Positions 23,368 to 33,777 of a stretch of DNA of 64,000 nucleotides are shown piece after piece. The DNA comes from AP-15 sp963698995. GTDB taxonomy: Bacteria > Pseudomonadota > Alphaproteobacteria > ATCC43930 > CGMCC-115725. Location of the stretch: positions 231,129 through 295,128 of the forward strand of contig CAVOTD010000027.1 in the NCBI GenBank assembly GCA_963698995.1, in the 5' to 3' direction. Under the pieces are notes generated by a model, which did not search any database, was not told the origin of the DNA, and saw nothing but the letters and a program-made list of their open reading frames with translations. Every line of letters begins with the position of its first letter. Within the stretch, counting starts at the first letter, position 1. Position numbers and translations under genes: made by a program.

Positions 23368-25512
23368 TCAGTTTGCCGCCTTGATCTGCTGTTCCTGGCG
23401 CTCCGGCCGCCGCGACCCGAGATCCTCGCCGCTCTCCTGGTCGACTTGCCGCATGCTTAGCTTCACCTTCCCACGGTCATCGAAGCCCAGCACTTTGACC
23501 TTGACGGTATCCCCAAGCTTGACGACATCGGCGACCTTGCCGACCCGCTGCGGGGCAAGCTCACTGATGTGCACAAGCCCGTCGCGCGATCCGAGAAAGT
23601 TCACAAAGGCCCCGAAATCGACGACCTTTACGACCTTGCCATTGTAGATGACGCCGAGTTCGGGCTCGGCGACGATCCCGCGAATCCACTCGGTTGCAGC
23701 CCTCGCGGCGTCGCCGTCGACCGCCGCGACCTTGACCGTGCCGTCGTCGTCGATGTCGATCTTAGCGCCGGTCGTCTCGGTGATCTCGCGGATAACCTTG
23801 CCGCCGGAACCGATCACCTCGCGAATCTTCTCCTTCGGGATGCTGAAAGTCGTGATCCGCGGGGCATTATCGCTGACCGTGTCGCGGGCCCCGGTCAACG
23901 CCTTTGCCATCTCGCCGAGGATGTGACTGCGGCCCTCGCGCGCCTGGTCCAGCGCGATCCGCATGATCTCCTCGGTTATCGAGGTGATCTTGATGTCCAT
24001 CTGCAGCGCTGTGACACCCTGGTCGGTGCCGGCGACCTTGAAGTCCATATCGCCGAGATGATCCTCGTCGCCAAGAATATCCGAGAGCACGGCAAATGCT
24101 TCCGGCTCTTTGATCAGTCCCATCGCGATCCCGGCCACCGATCGGGGCAGTGGCACTCCGGCGTCCATCAGCGCGAGCGAGGCGCCGCAGACCGAGGCCA
24201 TCGACGAAGACCCGTTCGATTCGGTGATCTCCGAGACGACGCGGATCGTGTATGGGAAGGCATCCTTGCCGGGGAGCAGAGGCCGGATTGCACGCCAGGC
24301 GAGCTTGCCGTGCCCGACCTCGCGCCGTCCGGGCGAGCCCAACCGTCCGGCCTCGCCGGTGGCGTAGGGCGGGAAGTTGTAATGCAGCATGAAGTTTTCG
24401 CGGTACTCGCCCTCGAGCGCGTCGATGATCTGCTCGTCTTGTCCGGTGCCGAGCGTCGCGACGACCAGCGCCTGCGTCTCGCCTCGGGTGAACAGCGCCG
24501 AGCCGTGGGCGCGCGGCAGAATGCCGACCTCGGACAATATCGGTCGAACCGTGCGGGTGTCGCGGCCATCGATCCGCCGCCCGTCGCGCAAAATGGCGCC
24601 GCGCACGATGTCTTTTTCAATGTCCTTGAACAGCTTCAGCGCAAGCGCCCGCTGAGCCTCGTCGGGAAACAGCTCGGCCACTCTCGCCTTCGCCGCGTCC
24701 AGCTGGTTGCTGCGATCCTGTTTGCCCTGCGTACGGTAAGCGACGTCGATCAGCGGGCCGACCTCGTGGCGCAGCCGCGCCCTGATTCCGTCGAGTTCCG
24801 GCGTCGCGGGCGGCAGGCTCCACGGGTCGCGGGCACAGGTCTCGGCGAGGTCGATGATCGCCTGGATCACCGGCTGAAACTCGCGATGGCCGAAGGTCAC
24901 AGCGCCGAGCATCACATCTTCGGAAAGTTCCTTCGCCTCGGACTCGACCATCAGGACGCCTTCACCGGTCCCGGCAACGACGAGGTCCAGCTGCGAGCGC
25001 GGCAGCTCGCCCGAGGTCGGGTTCAATACGTAGTTGCCGTCGATGTAGCCGACGCGCGCGCCGCCAATCGGCCCGAGAAACGGTATCCCGGAGATCGTCA
25101 AGGCCGCCGAGGCGCCGATCATCGCGACGATGTCCGGGTCGTTTTCGAGATCGTGGCTCAGCACCGTGCAGACCACCTGGGTTTCATTGACGAAGCCGGG
25201 CGCGAAGAGCGGCCGCAACGGCCGATCGATCAGCCGCGATACCAGGGTCTCCTTTTCGGAAGGCCGACCCTCGCGCTTGAAGAACCCGCCGGGGATCTTG
25301 CCGGCGGCGAAGGTCTTTTCCTGATAATTGACGGTCAGCGGAAAAAAGTCCTGGCCGGGCCTGGCGGCCTTCATTGCCACCGCCGTGCAGAGCACCGTGG
25401 TGTCGCCATAGGTAGCTAGCACTGCGCCGTCGGCTTGGCGGGCGATCTTGCCGGTCTCGAGCACGAGACGGCGTCCGCCCCAGATCAGCTCCTTACGATA
25501 AACATCGAACAT
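23368..25512 (-). CDS. pnp: Polyribonucleotide nucleotidyltransferase (PNPase)
   Basis: 3'-5' phosphorolytic exoribonuclease, degradosome component. 714 residues, full length. Two RNase PH-like domains are followed by the KH domain (EVIGSGGKVIREITETTGAK, from about residue 560) and the S1 domain (VVKVVDFGAFVNFLGSRDGL, from about residue 630). The catalytic-region motifs FFKREGRPSEKE and GTDQGVTALQMDIK are intact. It follows rpsO by 182 bases on the same strand, the near-universal rpsO-pnp arrangement. Confidence 0.98.
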   Translation of the reverse strand: MFDVYRKELIWGGRRLVLETGKIARQADGAVLATYGDTTVLCTAVAMKAARPGQDFFPLTVNYQEKTFAAGKIPGGFFKREGRPSEKETLVSRLIDRPLRPLFAPGFVNETQVVCTVLSHDLENDPDIVAMIGASAALTISGIPFLGPIGGARVGYIDGNYVLNPTSGELPRSQLDLVVAGTGEGVLMVESEAKELSEDVMLGAVTFGHREFQPVIQAIIDLAETCARDPWSLPPATPELDGIRARLRHEVGPLIDVAYRTQGKQDRSNQLDAAKARVAELFPDEAQRALALKLFKDIEKDIVRGAILRDGRRIDGRDTRTVRPILSEVGILPRAHGSALFTRGETQALVVATLGTGQDEQIIDALEGEYRENFMLHYNFPPYATGEAGRLGSPGRREVGHGKLAWRAIRPLLPGKDAFPYTIRVVSEITESNGSSSMASVCGASLALMDAGVPLPRSVAGIAMGLIKEPEAFAVLSDILGDEDHLGDMDFKVAGTDQGVTALQMDIKITSITEEIMRIALDQAREGRSHILGEMAKALTGARDTVSDNAPRITTFSIPKEKIREVIGSGGKVIREITETTGAKIDIDDDGTVKVAAVDGDAARAATEWIRGIVAEPELGVIYNGKVVKVVDFGAFVNFLGSRDGLVHISELAPQRVGKVADVVKLGDTVKVKVLGFDDRGKVKLSMRQVDQESGEDLGSRRPERQEQQIKAAN

Positions 25513-25598
25513 TCTGTATCATCCTTTTCGGAAATTTTGGGGACGGCCCGGCCTCGGCGACCCGGGGCGCGCGGACCGTCTGCCCGTAACACGAACAG

Positions 25599-25620
25599 CG
25601 CCGGGTTCGTTGAACCGGCG
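25599..25620 (-). promoter_or_regulatory. Hairpin in the rpsO-pnp intergenic region
   Basis: CGCCGG-(G)-TTC paired with GAA-CCGGCG forms a nine-base stem with one bulge, about 75 bases after the rpsO stop. In other bacteria this interval carries an RNase III processing site that autoregulates pnp or an rpsO terminator. No T-run follows, which favours a processing or attenuation role here. Confidence 0.45.
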
Positions 25621-25694
25621 TTGCCGAAAGCGGGCAAGGTAATCGATTGGCTGCCACATCGATGTGGCCGGAGGCACGTGGTCTCGACACCGTG

Positions 25695-25964
25695 TCAGCG
25701 GCGCAGCCCGAGACGTCCGATCAAGGTCTCGTAACGGCCCACGCTCGATCGTTTGAGATAGTCCAACAGCCGGCGCCGTTGGCCGACCATAACCAGCAAC
25801 CCACGCCGTGAGTGGAAGTCCTTTTTATGGGTCGACAAATGGCCTGTCAGGTTGCGAATACGCTCGCTGAGAATGGCCACCTGGACCTCGGGGGATCCGG
25901 TGTCACCCGCCTTAGCGCCGTATTCGGTGATGAGCGCCTGCTTGCGCTCGGCAGTGATCGACAT
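25695..25964 (-). CDS. rpsO: 30S ribosomal protein S15
   Basis: 89 residues, the standard length. The family block GDTGSPEVQVAILSERIRNL is followed by HLSTHKKDFHSRRGLLVMVG and RRRLLDYLKR, which bind 16S rRNA in the central domain. The ATG at 25964 has AAGGAATT just upstream. It sits 13 bases downstream of truB and is co-transcribed with it. Confidence 0.98.
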   Translation of the reverse strand: MSITAERKQALITEYGAKAGDTGSPEVQVAILSERIRNLTGHLSTHKKDFHSRRGLLVMVGQRRRLLDYLKRSSVGRYETLIGRLGLRR

Positions 25965-25977
25965 CAATCCAATTCCT

Positions 25978-26892
25978 TCAGCGATTGAATACCCGAACCG
26001 GGCGAAGACGGCCATCTTCAACCCTGGCCAGGGCGACCAGGGCTGGGCCGTGCCAGGCAGCGACGATCGCTCCTGCCGCGAGCCGCTCCAGATTTTCACA
26101 TCGGTCGGCGTCGCCCGGTGCTAGCCGCTGCCCATTTCGCAGTCGGGCAGCCTCGTCTGCCGTCAAGACCAAACCCGGGATGTCGTCCAGCGCGGTCTCG
26201 AGCGGCAGCAGATACCTGCAATTCGCTGTAATATGCCCATGCTCGGCAATCGAATCCAGTGCGATCGCTTGGTTTTCCGTAAAGCGTCCGACCGACAGAC
26301 GGCGCAGCTCAGCGATGTGGGCACACGTTCCGAGCGCCGCGGCGAGATCGCGGGCGAGAGCGCGGATATAGGTTCCTTTACCAACGAGCGCCTCGCAATC
26401 GGTATGATCGCGGTCGGGCATCGCCACGAGCCGCAGCTCGGCTATCTCCACCAATCGTTCGCGCGGGATCGATGGGGTAGCGGCTCTGGCGAGCCGATAC
26501 GCCCGTCGCCCATTGATCTTGAGCGCCGAGTAGGCCGGCGGCCGTTGCCGGATCGTGCCGAAGAAGCGGGGTAGCATCGCCTCGATCGCTTCGCGGGTCG
26601 GGCGCGACGAAGATTCGCCGATGACCTCGCCCTCGCGGTCGTCGGTTGCGCGGGCGACGCCCCAACGGACACGAAAGCGATAACGCTTGCGCCCAGCCAT
26701 CGCGTAGGCGGTGGTCTTGGTGGCTTCGCCGATCGCGATCGGCAGCACGCCGGTTGCCAGTGGGTCGAGGGTCCCCGCATGTCCGACTTTTGTTCCGGCA
26801 TAGCGTCGGATGATCTCGACGACCCGGTTTGAGCTGAGGCCGAGCGGCTTGTCGACGACGAGCCAGCCGTGGAGACCGGCATCAGTTTTCAT
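25978..26892 (-). CDS. truB: tRNA pseudouridine(55) synthase
   Basis: Makes pseudouridine-55 in the T loop of tRNAs. 304 residues. The catalytic Asp lies in KVGHAGTLDPLATGVLPI (residues about 35-52); YRFRVRWGVARATDDREG and RQRPPAYSALKINGRRAY are further family motifs; the C-terminal PUA-like region follows. The ATG at 26892 (MKTDAGLHGWLVVDKP) overlaps the end of rbfA by 11 bases. Confidence 0.97.
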   Translation of the reverse strand: MKTDAGLHGWLVVDKPLGLSSNRVVEIIRRYAGTKVGHAGTLDPLATGVLPIAIGEATKTTAYAMAGRKRYRFRVRWGVARATDDREGEVIGESSSRPTREAIEAMLPRFFGTIRQRPPAYSALKINGRRAYRLARAATPSIPRERLVEIAELRLVAMPDRDHTDCEALVGKGTYIRALARDLAAALGTCAHIAELRRLSVGRFTENQAIALDSIAEHGHITANCRYLLPLETALDDIPGLVLTADEAARLRNGQRLAPGDADRCENLERLAAGAIVAAWHGPALVALARVEDGRLRPVRVFNR

Positions 26893-27331
26893 CTTTGCGG
26901 TCCTCGGACCGCGGCTCGAGGTCGCGCGCAACCTCGGGCCGCGCCAGCAACACCGCGATTCGATCCGCTCGATCAAACGAAGCGTCGAGCGCGAAAACGA
27001 GGTCTGGCGTGTTGCGCAATGCAACTTCCCGCGCCACCCGTCCCTTCAAGAACGTTGCGCTGCGCTTGAGTGCCGCGACGATTTCCGGTGCGTTTCTGCC
27101 GGCGAGCGGCATGACAAACGCGGTCGCCTTGCGCAGATCGGGGCTCATCCTGACTTCGGTGACGGTGACGCACGCGTTCTCCAGCGCCGCGTCGCGACAT
27201 TCGCCTTCACTCAAAATTTTCGCCAGCACATGCCGTAGCTCTTCGCCGACCCGAAGCTGACGCTGACTGGCCCCCGCAACCGGTTCGGTTTCGCTCGTAA
27301 ATTGCTGCTGGTCGCGTCGTCTCTTCGCCAT
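26882..27331 (-). CDS. rbfA: 30S ribosome-binding factor A
   Basis: 149 residues; assists late maturation of the 30S subunit at the 5' end of 16S rRNA. The KH-like fold carries VTVTEVRMSPDLRKATAFVM and the conserved ending RNTPDLVFALDASFDRADRI. The start is the ATG at 27331 (MAKRRRDQQQF); a TTG two codons upstream is possible. It lies between infB and truB, as in most alphaproteobacteria. Confidence 0.96.
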   Translation of the reverse strand: MAKRRRDQQQFTSETEPVAGASQRQLRVGEELRHVLAKILSEGECRDAALENACVTVTEVRMSPDLRKATAFVMPLAGRNAPEIVAALKRSATFLKGRVAREVALRNTPDLVFALDASFDRADRIAVLLARPEVARDLEPRSEDRKDEN

Positions 27332-27386
27332 GCTCAATCGTGTCGGCGCTCACACCCTGCCAGCCGGGCTCGGGCTCGAAGAGGGG

Positions 27387-30018
27387 TTACAACGCACGCG
27401 CCACTTCTTCTACTTCGAAGCACTCGATGACGTCGCCTGTCTGAATGTCTTGATAGTTTTCAAAGGCCATGCCGCATTCGTAGCCCTGATTGACCTCGCG
27501 GACCTCGTCCTTAAAGCGCTTCAACGACTTGAGCGATCCTTCGTGGATCACGACGTTGTCGCGCAAAAGGCGTACTTTGGCGCCTCGCCGGACAGAGCCC
27601 TCAGTCACCATGCAGCCGGCGACTTTACCCACTTTGGTGATGTTGAAGACCTCGCGAATCGAGGCGTTACCAAGCAAACGCTCGCGCAGCGTCGGCGAGA
27701 GCAATCCGGACAGCGCATTGCGCATGTCGTCGATCAGATCGTAGATGATCGAATAATAGCGGATCTCGACACCGTCCCGGCGCGCCAAATCCCGCGCCTG
27801 CGGATTGGCCCGAACGTTGAACCCGATGATCACCGCGTCCGACGCCTTGGCGAGGATCACGTCGCTTTCGTTGATCCCGCCGACCGCAGAATGCAGCACC
27901 CGAACCGCTACCTCGCTGGTCGACAGCTTTTCGAGCGAGCCGACGATTGCCTCGAGGGAGCCTTGCACATCCGATTTGACGACGGCAGGCAGTTCCCTGG
28001 CGACGCCGGCCGCGATCTGCGAGAACATCTGCTCGAGGGTACCGCGCGCCCCGGACACCACGGCCGCGTCGCGCCGGCGGCGCTGGCGGAAATCGGCGAT
28101 ATCGCGCGCCCTGCTCTCATTCTCCGCAACGACGAAATCGTCGCCCGCTAGAGGTGTTCCGTTGAGGCCCAGCACCTCTACGGGGCTCGACGGACCGGCC
28201 TCTCGCAGGTTTTGGCCACGCTCGTCGACCAGCGCCCGAACGCGACCCCATTCACTGCCCGAAACAAAGATGTCGCCGACGTGCAAGGTGCCGCGCTGAA
28301 TAAGCACGGTGGCCACCGCACCTCGTCCGCGTTCGAGCTTGGCCTCGAGCACCACACCTTCGGCTGGGCGGTTCGGATTGGCCTTGAGGTCGAGCAGTTC
28401 AGCTTGCAGCAGGATCGCCTCTTCCAGCCTGTCGAGATTGGTCTTCTTGAGGGCCGAGACCTCGATGTCGAGCACCTCGCCCCCGAGCTCCTCGACGACG
28501 ATCTCGTGTTGCAGCAGTTCCTGGCGGACGCGATCGGGTCTCGCCTCCGGCTTGTCGATCTTGTTGATCGCGACGATGATCGGGGCTTGGGCCGCTTTGG
28601 CGTGGCGGATCGCTTCGACGGTCTGCTCCATGATCCCATCGTCGGCCGCGACCACCAGCACCACGATGTCGGTGACGTTGGCGCCGCGCGCGCGCATAGC
28701 GGTAAAAGCCTGATGGCCCGGCGTATCGATAAACGTGATCTGCTTGCCGCTGCGCAAGCCGACGCGGTAGGCGCCGATATGCTGCGTAATGCCGCCGGCC
28801 TCGCCGCCGACGACGTCGGTCTCGCGCAGCGCATCGAGCAGCGAAGTCTTGCCGTGGTCGACATGACCCATGACGGTAACCACCGGCGCCCGGGCTTCGA
28901 GCGCCTCGGGGGCGTCATCCTCGCCGCGCAGTCCGACCTCGACATCGGCCTCGGAGACACGCCGCAGGCGATGGCCAAACTCGGTGACGATGAGTTCGGC
29001 CGTGTCGGCGTCGATCACCTGATTGATCGTCGCCATGACACCCATGCGCATCAACGACTTGATGACGTCGGCGCCACGCTCGGCCATGCGGCTCGCCAGC
29101 TCCTGGACGGTGATCGTCTCGGGCACGACGACCTCGCGGACAACCTTGATCTGTTCCTGTTCACCGTGATGCAGCCGCAGCCGCTCGCGCTCCCTTGCCC
29201 GGCGGACCGACGCCAGACTGCGCATCCGCTCTCCTTCGTCGCCGGAAAGCGCGCGGGTGACGGTCATTTTTCCGGTGCGGCGGCGTGCGTCCTCGCGGCG
29301 GATCGGCGTCGCTGGCTTCTTGACGTCGGGGCGCGCCCCGCGCCGCGGCCCTGTCGCCGGCTCGTCTTCCTCTTCGATCGGAACCGCGACCTTGCCTGCG
29401 GCGGCCAGCGCCGCCACTTTGGCGGCCGCTGCCTTGCCGGCGCGCTCTGCCACTTCGCGGCGCGACTCTTCCTCCTTGCGCCGTTGCGCCTCCTCTTCGG
29501 ATCGCTTGCGCGCCTCCTCTTCGGCGCGGCGGCGCGCCTCTTCCTCGTCAGCCTTCCGGCGCGTTTCCTCCTCGGCCTGGCGGCGCGCTTCCTGGACCGC
29601 GCGTTCTTCTTCCTGCCGGCGACGGTCGGCCTCGGCGAGTGCGGCCAGCCGCCTTGCTTCCTCGTCGGCCTTGCGGGCGTCTTGCACGGCGCGGGTACGT
29701 CCCGCCCGTTCCTCGGCGGTCAGCGCGCGGGCAATCACTACGGGGCGGCGCGCCGGCTCCGGCGCTGCCGGCAGCTCGCGCGCTACCGCGGGTGAGGCTT
29801 CGAACTCGGCTTGCCTCAGCCAATCCAGGGGCGATGGCGCGTTTCTTGCGCACCTCGACAGTCACCGTCTTCGATCGCCCGTGCGAGAAGCTTTGCCGCA
29901 CCTGCGCAGTCTCGACGGGCTTGCGGAGCTCCAGCCTGCCGCCGCTGCGGCCAAGGGTCAGAGGCCGCTTCGGCTCTCGTTCGGTCGCGTCCTGCTCTTG
30001 CTCGTTAGCGTCGCTCAT
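27387..30018 (-). CDS. infB: Translation initiation factor IF-2 (frameshifted as read near 29827)
   Basis: GTPase that loads initiator tRNA on the 30S subunit. About 876 residues once repaired. The N-terminus (MSDANEQEQDATEREPKR to KKRAIAP) is in one frame; the rest starts LDWLRQAEFEASPAVARELP in another. Removing one C from the CCCC/GGGG run at about 29827-29830 joins them. A long charged coiled coil of EEARRRAEEEARKR type follows, then G1 GHVDHGKTSLLDALR and the G3/G4 motifs DTPGHQAF and NKID. The ATG at 30018 overlaps the upstream stop (ATGA). Confidence 0.95.
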
Positions 30019-30698
30019 CTCGATCCAATACCACCGTCTTGTCGTGCCGGTCGGACCGCGGCGTGTCCTACCCCTCGATCGACTACCGCTCCAGAGCGAA
30101 AGCCGGCGATCTTTTCCGCATCGGCGATTAGCCGGTCGCTCAACCCGCCGCCGCCGAGCGCCACGTGTACCACATGAGGGCGACCGAAGACCGCGCCGAT
30201 CTCCGCCGCCGTCAACACGCTGGCCAGTGGCAAATTGCGTCCGACAGCGCGGATCTTGCCGCGCCCGCCCTCGGCCCCATCGAGCGCCGCCAGCAACAAC
30301 GCGGCCTTCCCGGCTCGGACGGCCTCGCAGACCTTCTCAAACCCGGCAACTGCGAGACCGGCCCGGCGCGCCAGACCGATCGCATCGCAGCAGCGGCGCG
30401 CCAGCAGCCCCTCGACGCGATCGGCCAGCCCCGGCGGCACGGCAACCGGTCTTCTCGCCGCACGCGTGAACAGCCGCTTCGCCACCGCGTGTTCGACTAT
30501 ATCGCGGCGCGGCGTCAACCACAAACCCCTGCCGGGAAGCTCAGCGGCGGCATCAGAGACGAGTTCTCCGCTCGGCCCGACGACAAAGCGCAGCAGCGCC
30601 GAGCGGTCGCGAATTTCACCGGTGGCGATACAGCGACGCTGTGGCTGGGCTGCCGTCGGTTTCCGGTCGCAACAGCGGGCCGCGGCGCTCTCGTTAAT
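30015..30698 (-). CDS. ylxR: YlxR/DUF448 RNA-binding protein with L7Ae-like C-terminal domain
   Basis: N-terminal YlxR domain with RRCIATGEIRDRSALLRFVV and ELPGRGLWLTPRRDIVEHAV, followed by an L7Ae/L30e-type domain from about residue 120 (DAIGLARRAGLAVAGFEKV). This two-domain form is usual in alphaproteobacteria between nusA and infB. No ATG, GTG or TTG start precedes the conserved N-terminus in frame; an ATT at 30698 is the nearest rare start. A lost start through a base insertion is plausible. The stop overlaps the infB ATG. Confidence 0.8.
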   Translation of the reverse strand: MNESAAARCCDRKPTAAQPQRRCIATGEIRDRSALLRFVVGPSGELVSDAAAELPGRGLWLTPRRDIVEHAVAKRLFTRAARRPVAVPPGLADRVEGLLARRCCDAIGLARRAGLAVAGFEKVCEAVRAGKAALLLAALDGAEGGRGKIRAVGRNLPLASVLTAAEIGAVFGRPHVVHVALGGGGLSDRLIADAEKIAGFRSGAVVDRGVGHAAVRPARQDGGIGSR

Positions 30699-30709
30699 AC
30701 CCGTCGCGT

Positions 30710-32264
30710 TTACTCCTGCTCGGCGGTTTGTGGGGGATTTTCCGCATCTTCGTACCAGTGAGCTCTGGCTTGCATGATCAGCGCGTTCGCCTCTTCGAGG
30801 TCGAGCTTGACGCCGCCCTTGTCAGACCCCTCGAAAAGCTCGACGAGTTCGTCCCCGGCGAGGCCGGCGAAATCGTCGAGGGTCTTGATTCCATTCTCAC
30901 CGAGAGCCACCAGCATGCCGGGGGTCAGCCGCTCGAGCGCCGCAAGCTCGTCGTCGACACCGAGTTCGCGACGCCGTTCCTCGTATTCTCGATCGCGTCG
31001 TTCGAGCGAAACACGGGCGCGCTCCTGCAGCTCGGCGGCCACGTCGGCGTCGAACCCCTCGATATCGGCAAGGTCCTCCAACGGCACATACGCCACTTCT
31101 TCGAGCGACGTGAACCCTTCGGTGACCAGCAGATGAGCGATCACATCATCAATGTCGAGCGCATCGATGAACATCTGACTGCGGCTGCGGAATTCCTCGG
31201 TCCGCCGCTCCGACTCCTCGGCTTCGGTCAGAATGTCGATGTCCCACCCGGTAAGCTGTGAGGCGAGGCGAACATTCTGGCCGCGCCGACCGATCGCCAA
31301 ACTGAGCTGATCGTCGGGCACCACGACTTCGATGCGCCGCTGCTCCTCGTCCATCACCACCTTGGCGACTTCGGCCGGGGCGAGCGCGTTGACGACAAAG
31401 GTCGCCGGGTCGGGCGACCAGGGAACGATATCGATCTTTTCGCCCTGCAATTCGCCGACGACCGCCTGAACGCGGCTGCCCCGCATACCGACGCACGCGC
31501 CGACCGGATCGATGCCGCTGTCGCGCGAGATGACCGCGATTTTGGCGCCGACTCCCGGGGTCGCGCGCCACCGCTTTGATCTCGATGATGCCGTCATAAA
31601 TTTCCGGCACCTCCTGAGCGAACAGCTTGGCCATAAATTGCGGGTGGGTGCGCGACAGGAAAATCTGCGGCCCGCGCGGCTCCTGGCGGACATCATAAAC
31701 GAAAGCCCGGACCCGCTCGCCTTGACGAAAGCTCTCGCGCGGCAGCAGCTCGTCGCGCCGCAGCATCGCCTCGGCACGGCCGAGATCGACGACGACATTG
31801 CCAAACTCGACCCGCTTGACGAGCCCGTTGACGATCTCGCTGACCCGGTCCTTGAACTCGTGGAATTGTCGTTGGCGCTCGGCGTCCCGGACCTTCTGCA
31901 CGATCACTTGCTTTGCCGTCTGGGCGGCAATTCGGCCAAAATCGATCGGCGGCAACGGATCGGTGATGAAATCGCCGATCTCGGCTTCGGGGTTCAGCTG
32001 CTGAGCAGCGGCGAGCGGAATCTGGGTGGCCTCGTTTTCGATCGTGTCTGCCACCTCGCGGAAGCGCAGCAGGCGTATTTCGCCATTGCGCCGGTCGATC
32101 TCGGCGCGGATGTCGTATTCCTGACCGTATTTGGAGCGGCCCGCCTTCTGGATCGCCTGCTCCATTGCTTCCAACACCTCGTCGCGATCGATACCTTTGT
32201 CGCGAGCAACGGTGTCGGCGACTTGCAGCAATTCCGGACGGGCGTAGGTGACGGTGCTTTCCAT
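30710..32264 (-). CDS. nusA: Transcription termination/antitermination protein NusA (frameshifted as read near 31548)
   Basis: About 517 residues after repair. The N-terminal domain (MESTVTYARPELLQVADTVA) and S1 domain (EFGNVVVDLGRAEAMLRRDE) run in one frame up to EIKAVARDPGSR. From AKIAVISRDSGIDPVGACVG the KH1/KH2 domains and two C-terminal acidic repeats are in the next frame. One surplus base in GGCGCC near 31546-31550 accounts for this. It sits in the standard rimP-nusA-ylxR-infB order. Confidence 0.95.
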
Positions 32265-32327
32265 GGCGTTCTCGGGTTTGGTCGTCGGTTTGTGAGCGGC
32301 AGCTGTTTTCTTGCCGTGTGTTCGGGG

Positions 32328-32861
32328 TCAGTGTTTTCGCGGTCGGGGTACGGGTCTTGGCGGGCCGGATTGCCGGCCGCCGCGGCGCGCCATCGCCACT
32401 AGATCGTCGGAAAGGACGAGCTTGGCCCGGGCCACGGCGTCGAGCGGCAATTGCGTCTCGCCGATCTCGGTAGCCAGGCGAAGCTTGCTGCCTGATGTCC
32501 CGAGCAGGCGGCCCGCGGAAACGCTTGCGGCCGTCTATCGGCCGCGGCGAGCTCGATCTTGGCCTCGAACCCACTGAAGCGATCGTAGTCCTCGCTCCGC
32601 ACCAGGGGACGATCGATCCCCGGAGAGCTGATCTCGAGCACGTAGGCAGCCGGCTATCGGCTCGGCGACATCGAGCAGGGCGGAGACCGAACGGCTGATC
32701 TGGGCACAATCTTCGACCGTCATCGGCTGGTCGTCGCGCCGCTCGGCCATCACCTGGAGTGTTGCCCGGCGGCCACTCGTGATGACCACCCGCACAAGGC
32801 GGTAGCCCATCTCGTCGAGCGAAGGCTCGATCGTTTGCGCGATACGGTTCGTGTCCACCAA
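32328..32861 (-). CDS. rimP: Ribosome maturation factor RimP (frameshifted as read)
   Basis: Needed for 30S assembly. The N-terminus MVDTNRIAQTIEPSLDEMGY through ISRSVSALLDVAEPIAG is in one frame, YVLEISSPGIDRPLVRSEDY in a second, and the C-terminal part ..RKRF and LLGTSGSKLRLATEIGETQL to RPRKH in a third. Surplus single bases lie near 32650, 32536 and 32512. The repaired length, about 175, is normal. It lies 63 bases before nusA. Confidence 0.9.
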
Positions 32862-32954
32862 GAACCCGGATCTCTCCTAAACCAGCAATTCACCGGCAGA
32901 TTTGGTTGGCCAAGTCGGGGACGCGCACGTCACTTCGATCGATACTCGGCTGAC

Positions 32955-32984
32955 CAAAACAAAAAAAGTGGGCCGTCGGCCCAC
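32955..32984 (-). terminator. Intrinsic terminator after trmB
   Basis: On the minus strand a perfect seven-base stem, GTGGGCC-GAC-GGCCCAC (32984-32968), is followed by TTTTTTTGTTTT. It lies 38 bases after the trmB stop and ends the metK-trmB transcript before rimP starts its own. Confidence 0.92.
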
Positions 32985-33021
32985 CCGCGATGCGGTCCGC
33001 ACGACGGACCCTATTGAAGTG

Positions 33022-33777
33022 TTACGATATAGTGAAAACCTGCCGACCGCGCAAGAGCTTTGCGCTCACGATCCGGCACGCGGCCTCCGCTTCGCCCGCA
33101 GAAAAGCTTGAAGAACGTCCGGCCGCCCGGGCCTTTTCCTCGTATCGCGTCGGTGACCAATCGAATGGGCGCTCGCGCCAGTCGCCGGGACGACGAGCCA
33201 GCCATTCGAAGGCGGGGTGATCGGTGAGCCGCTCGAGCATCCAGCAAAGATAGCCTTGATCATCGGTCGCAAGCCGCAGTTCGCCATTGTCGGTCGTGAT
33301 TTCGGCCAGTCCGTCGAGCGTCTCGCGTGACACGAGACGGCGCTTGTGGTGACGCGGTTTCGGCCAAGGGTCAGGAAACAAGATGAAGACCCGCTCGATC
33401 GAGGCGGGCGCCAAAGCAGCAATCAACAGCCGCGCGTCATCGGTAAAGATCCGAATATTGTCGAGGCGCCGGCGCTCGATTTGCGCGAGCAGTTTGACTA
33501 TCCCGTTTTCGAAGATCTCGCAGCCGATGAGCCCGATTTCCGGATGATTTTCGGCCTGTCGCGCGAGGTGCTCGCCACCGCCAAAACCAATCTCGAGCCA
33601 CGTCGATCGCCGCCCCGCGCCAAACAGTGCCTCGCTGTCGAGGCGGCCCGATGATGGCACGCTTACCGCAAATCGCGGCAGTAATTCGTCGATCAGCCTT
33701 TTCTGCCCAGGGCGCAGCGTTCGAGCGCGCCGCCGGCCAAAGAGAACCCGGACAGGCTGCGGGGCGGGGAAGGTCAG
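33022..33777 (-). CDS. trmB: tRNA (guanine-N7-)-methyltransferase
   Basis: Methylates G46 of tRNA using AdoMet. The AdoMet loop is WLEIGFGGGEHLARQA and the catalytic/tRNA block is LFPDPWPKPRHHKRRLVS. Upstream of the ATG at 33660 the same frame still reads VLFGRRRARTLRPGQKRLID, the usual TrmB N-terminus, so translation starts earlier. No ATG, GTG or TTG is available there; the span given begins at a CTG next to the metK stop and may hide an inserted base. It directly follows metK. Confidence 0.88.
   Translation of the reverse strand: MTFPAPQPVRVLFGRRRARTLRPGQKRLIDELLPRFAVSVPSSGRLDSEALFGAGRRSTWLEIGFGGGEHLARQAENHPEIGLIGCEIFENGIVKLLAQIERRRLDNIRIFTDDARLLIAALAPASIERVFILFPDPWPKPRHHKRRLVSRETLDGLAEITTDNGELRLATDDQGYLCWMLERLTDHPAFEWLARRPGDWRERPFDWSPTRYEEKARAAGRSSSFSAGEAEAACRIVSAKLLRGRQVFTIS

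Noticed and set aside
23569..25419. Long + strand reading frame of 616 codons
   Set aside because: It lies exactly antisense to pnp, whose domains and motifs are intact; long antisense frames are expected at this GC content.
28212..29795. Long + strand reading frame of 527 codons
   Set aside because: Antisense to infB; no family similarity in its translation, and the infB motifs are unmistakable.
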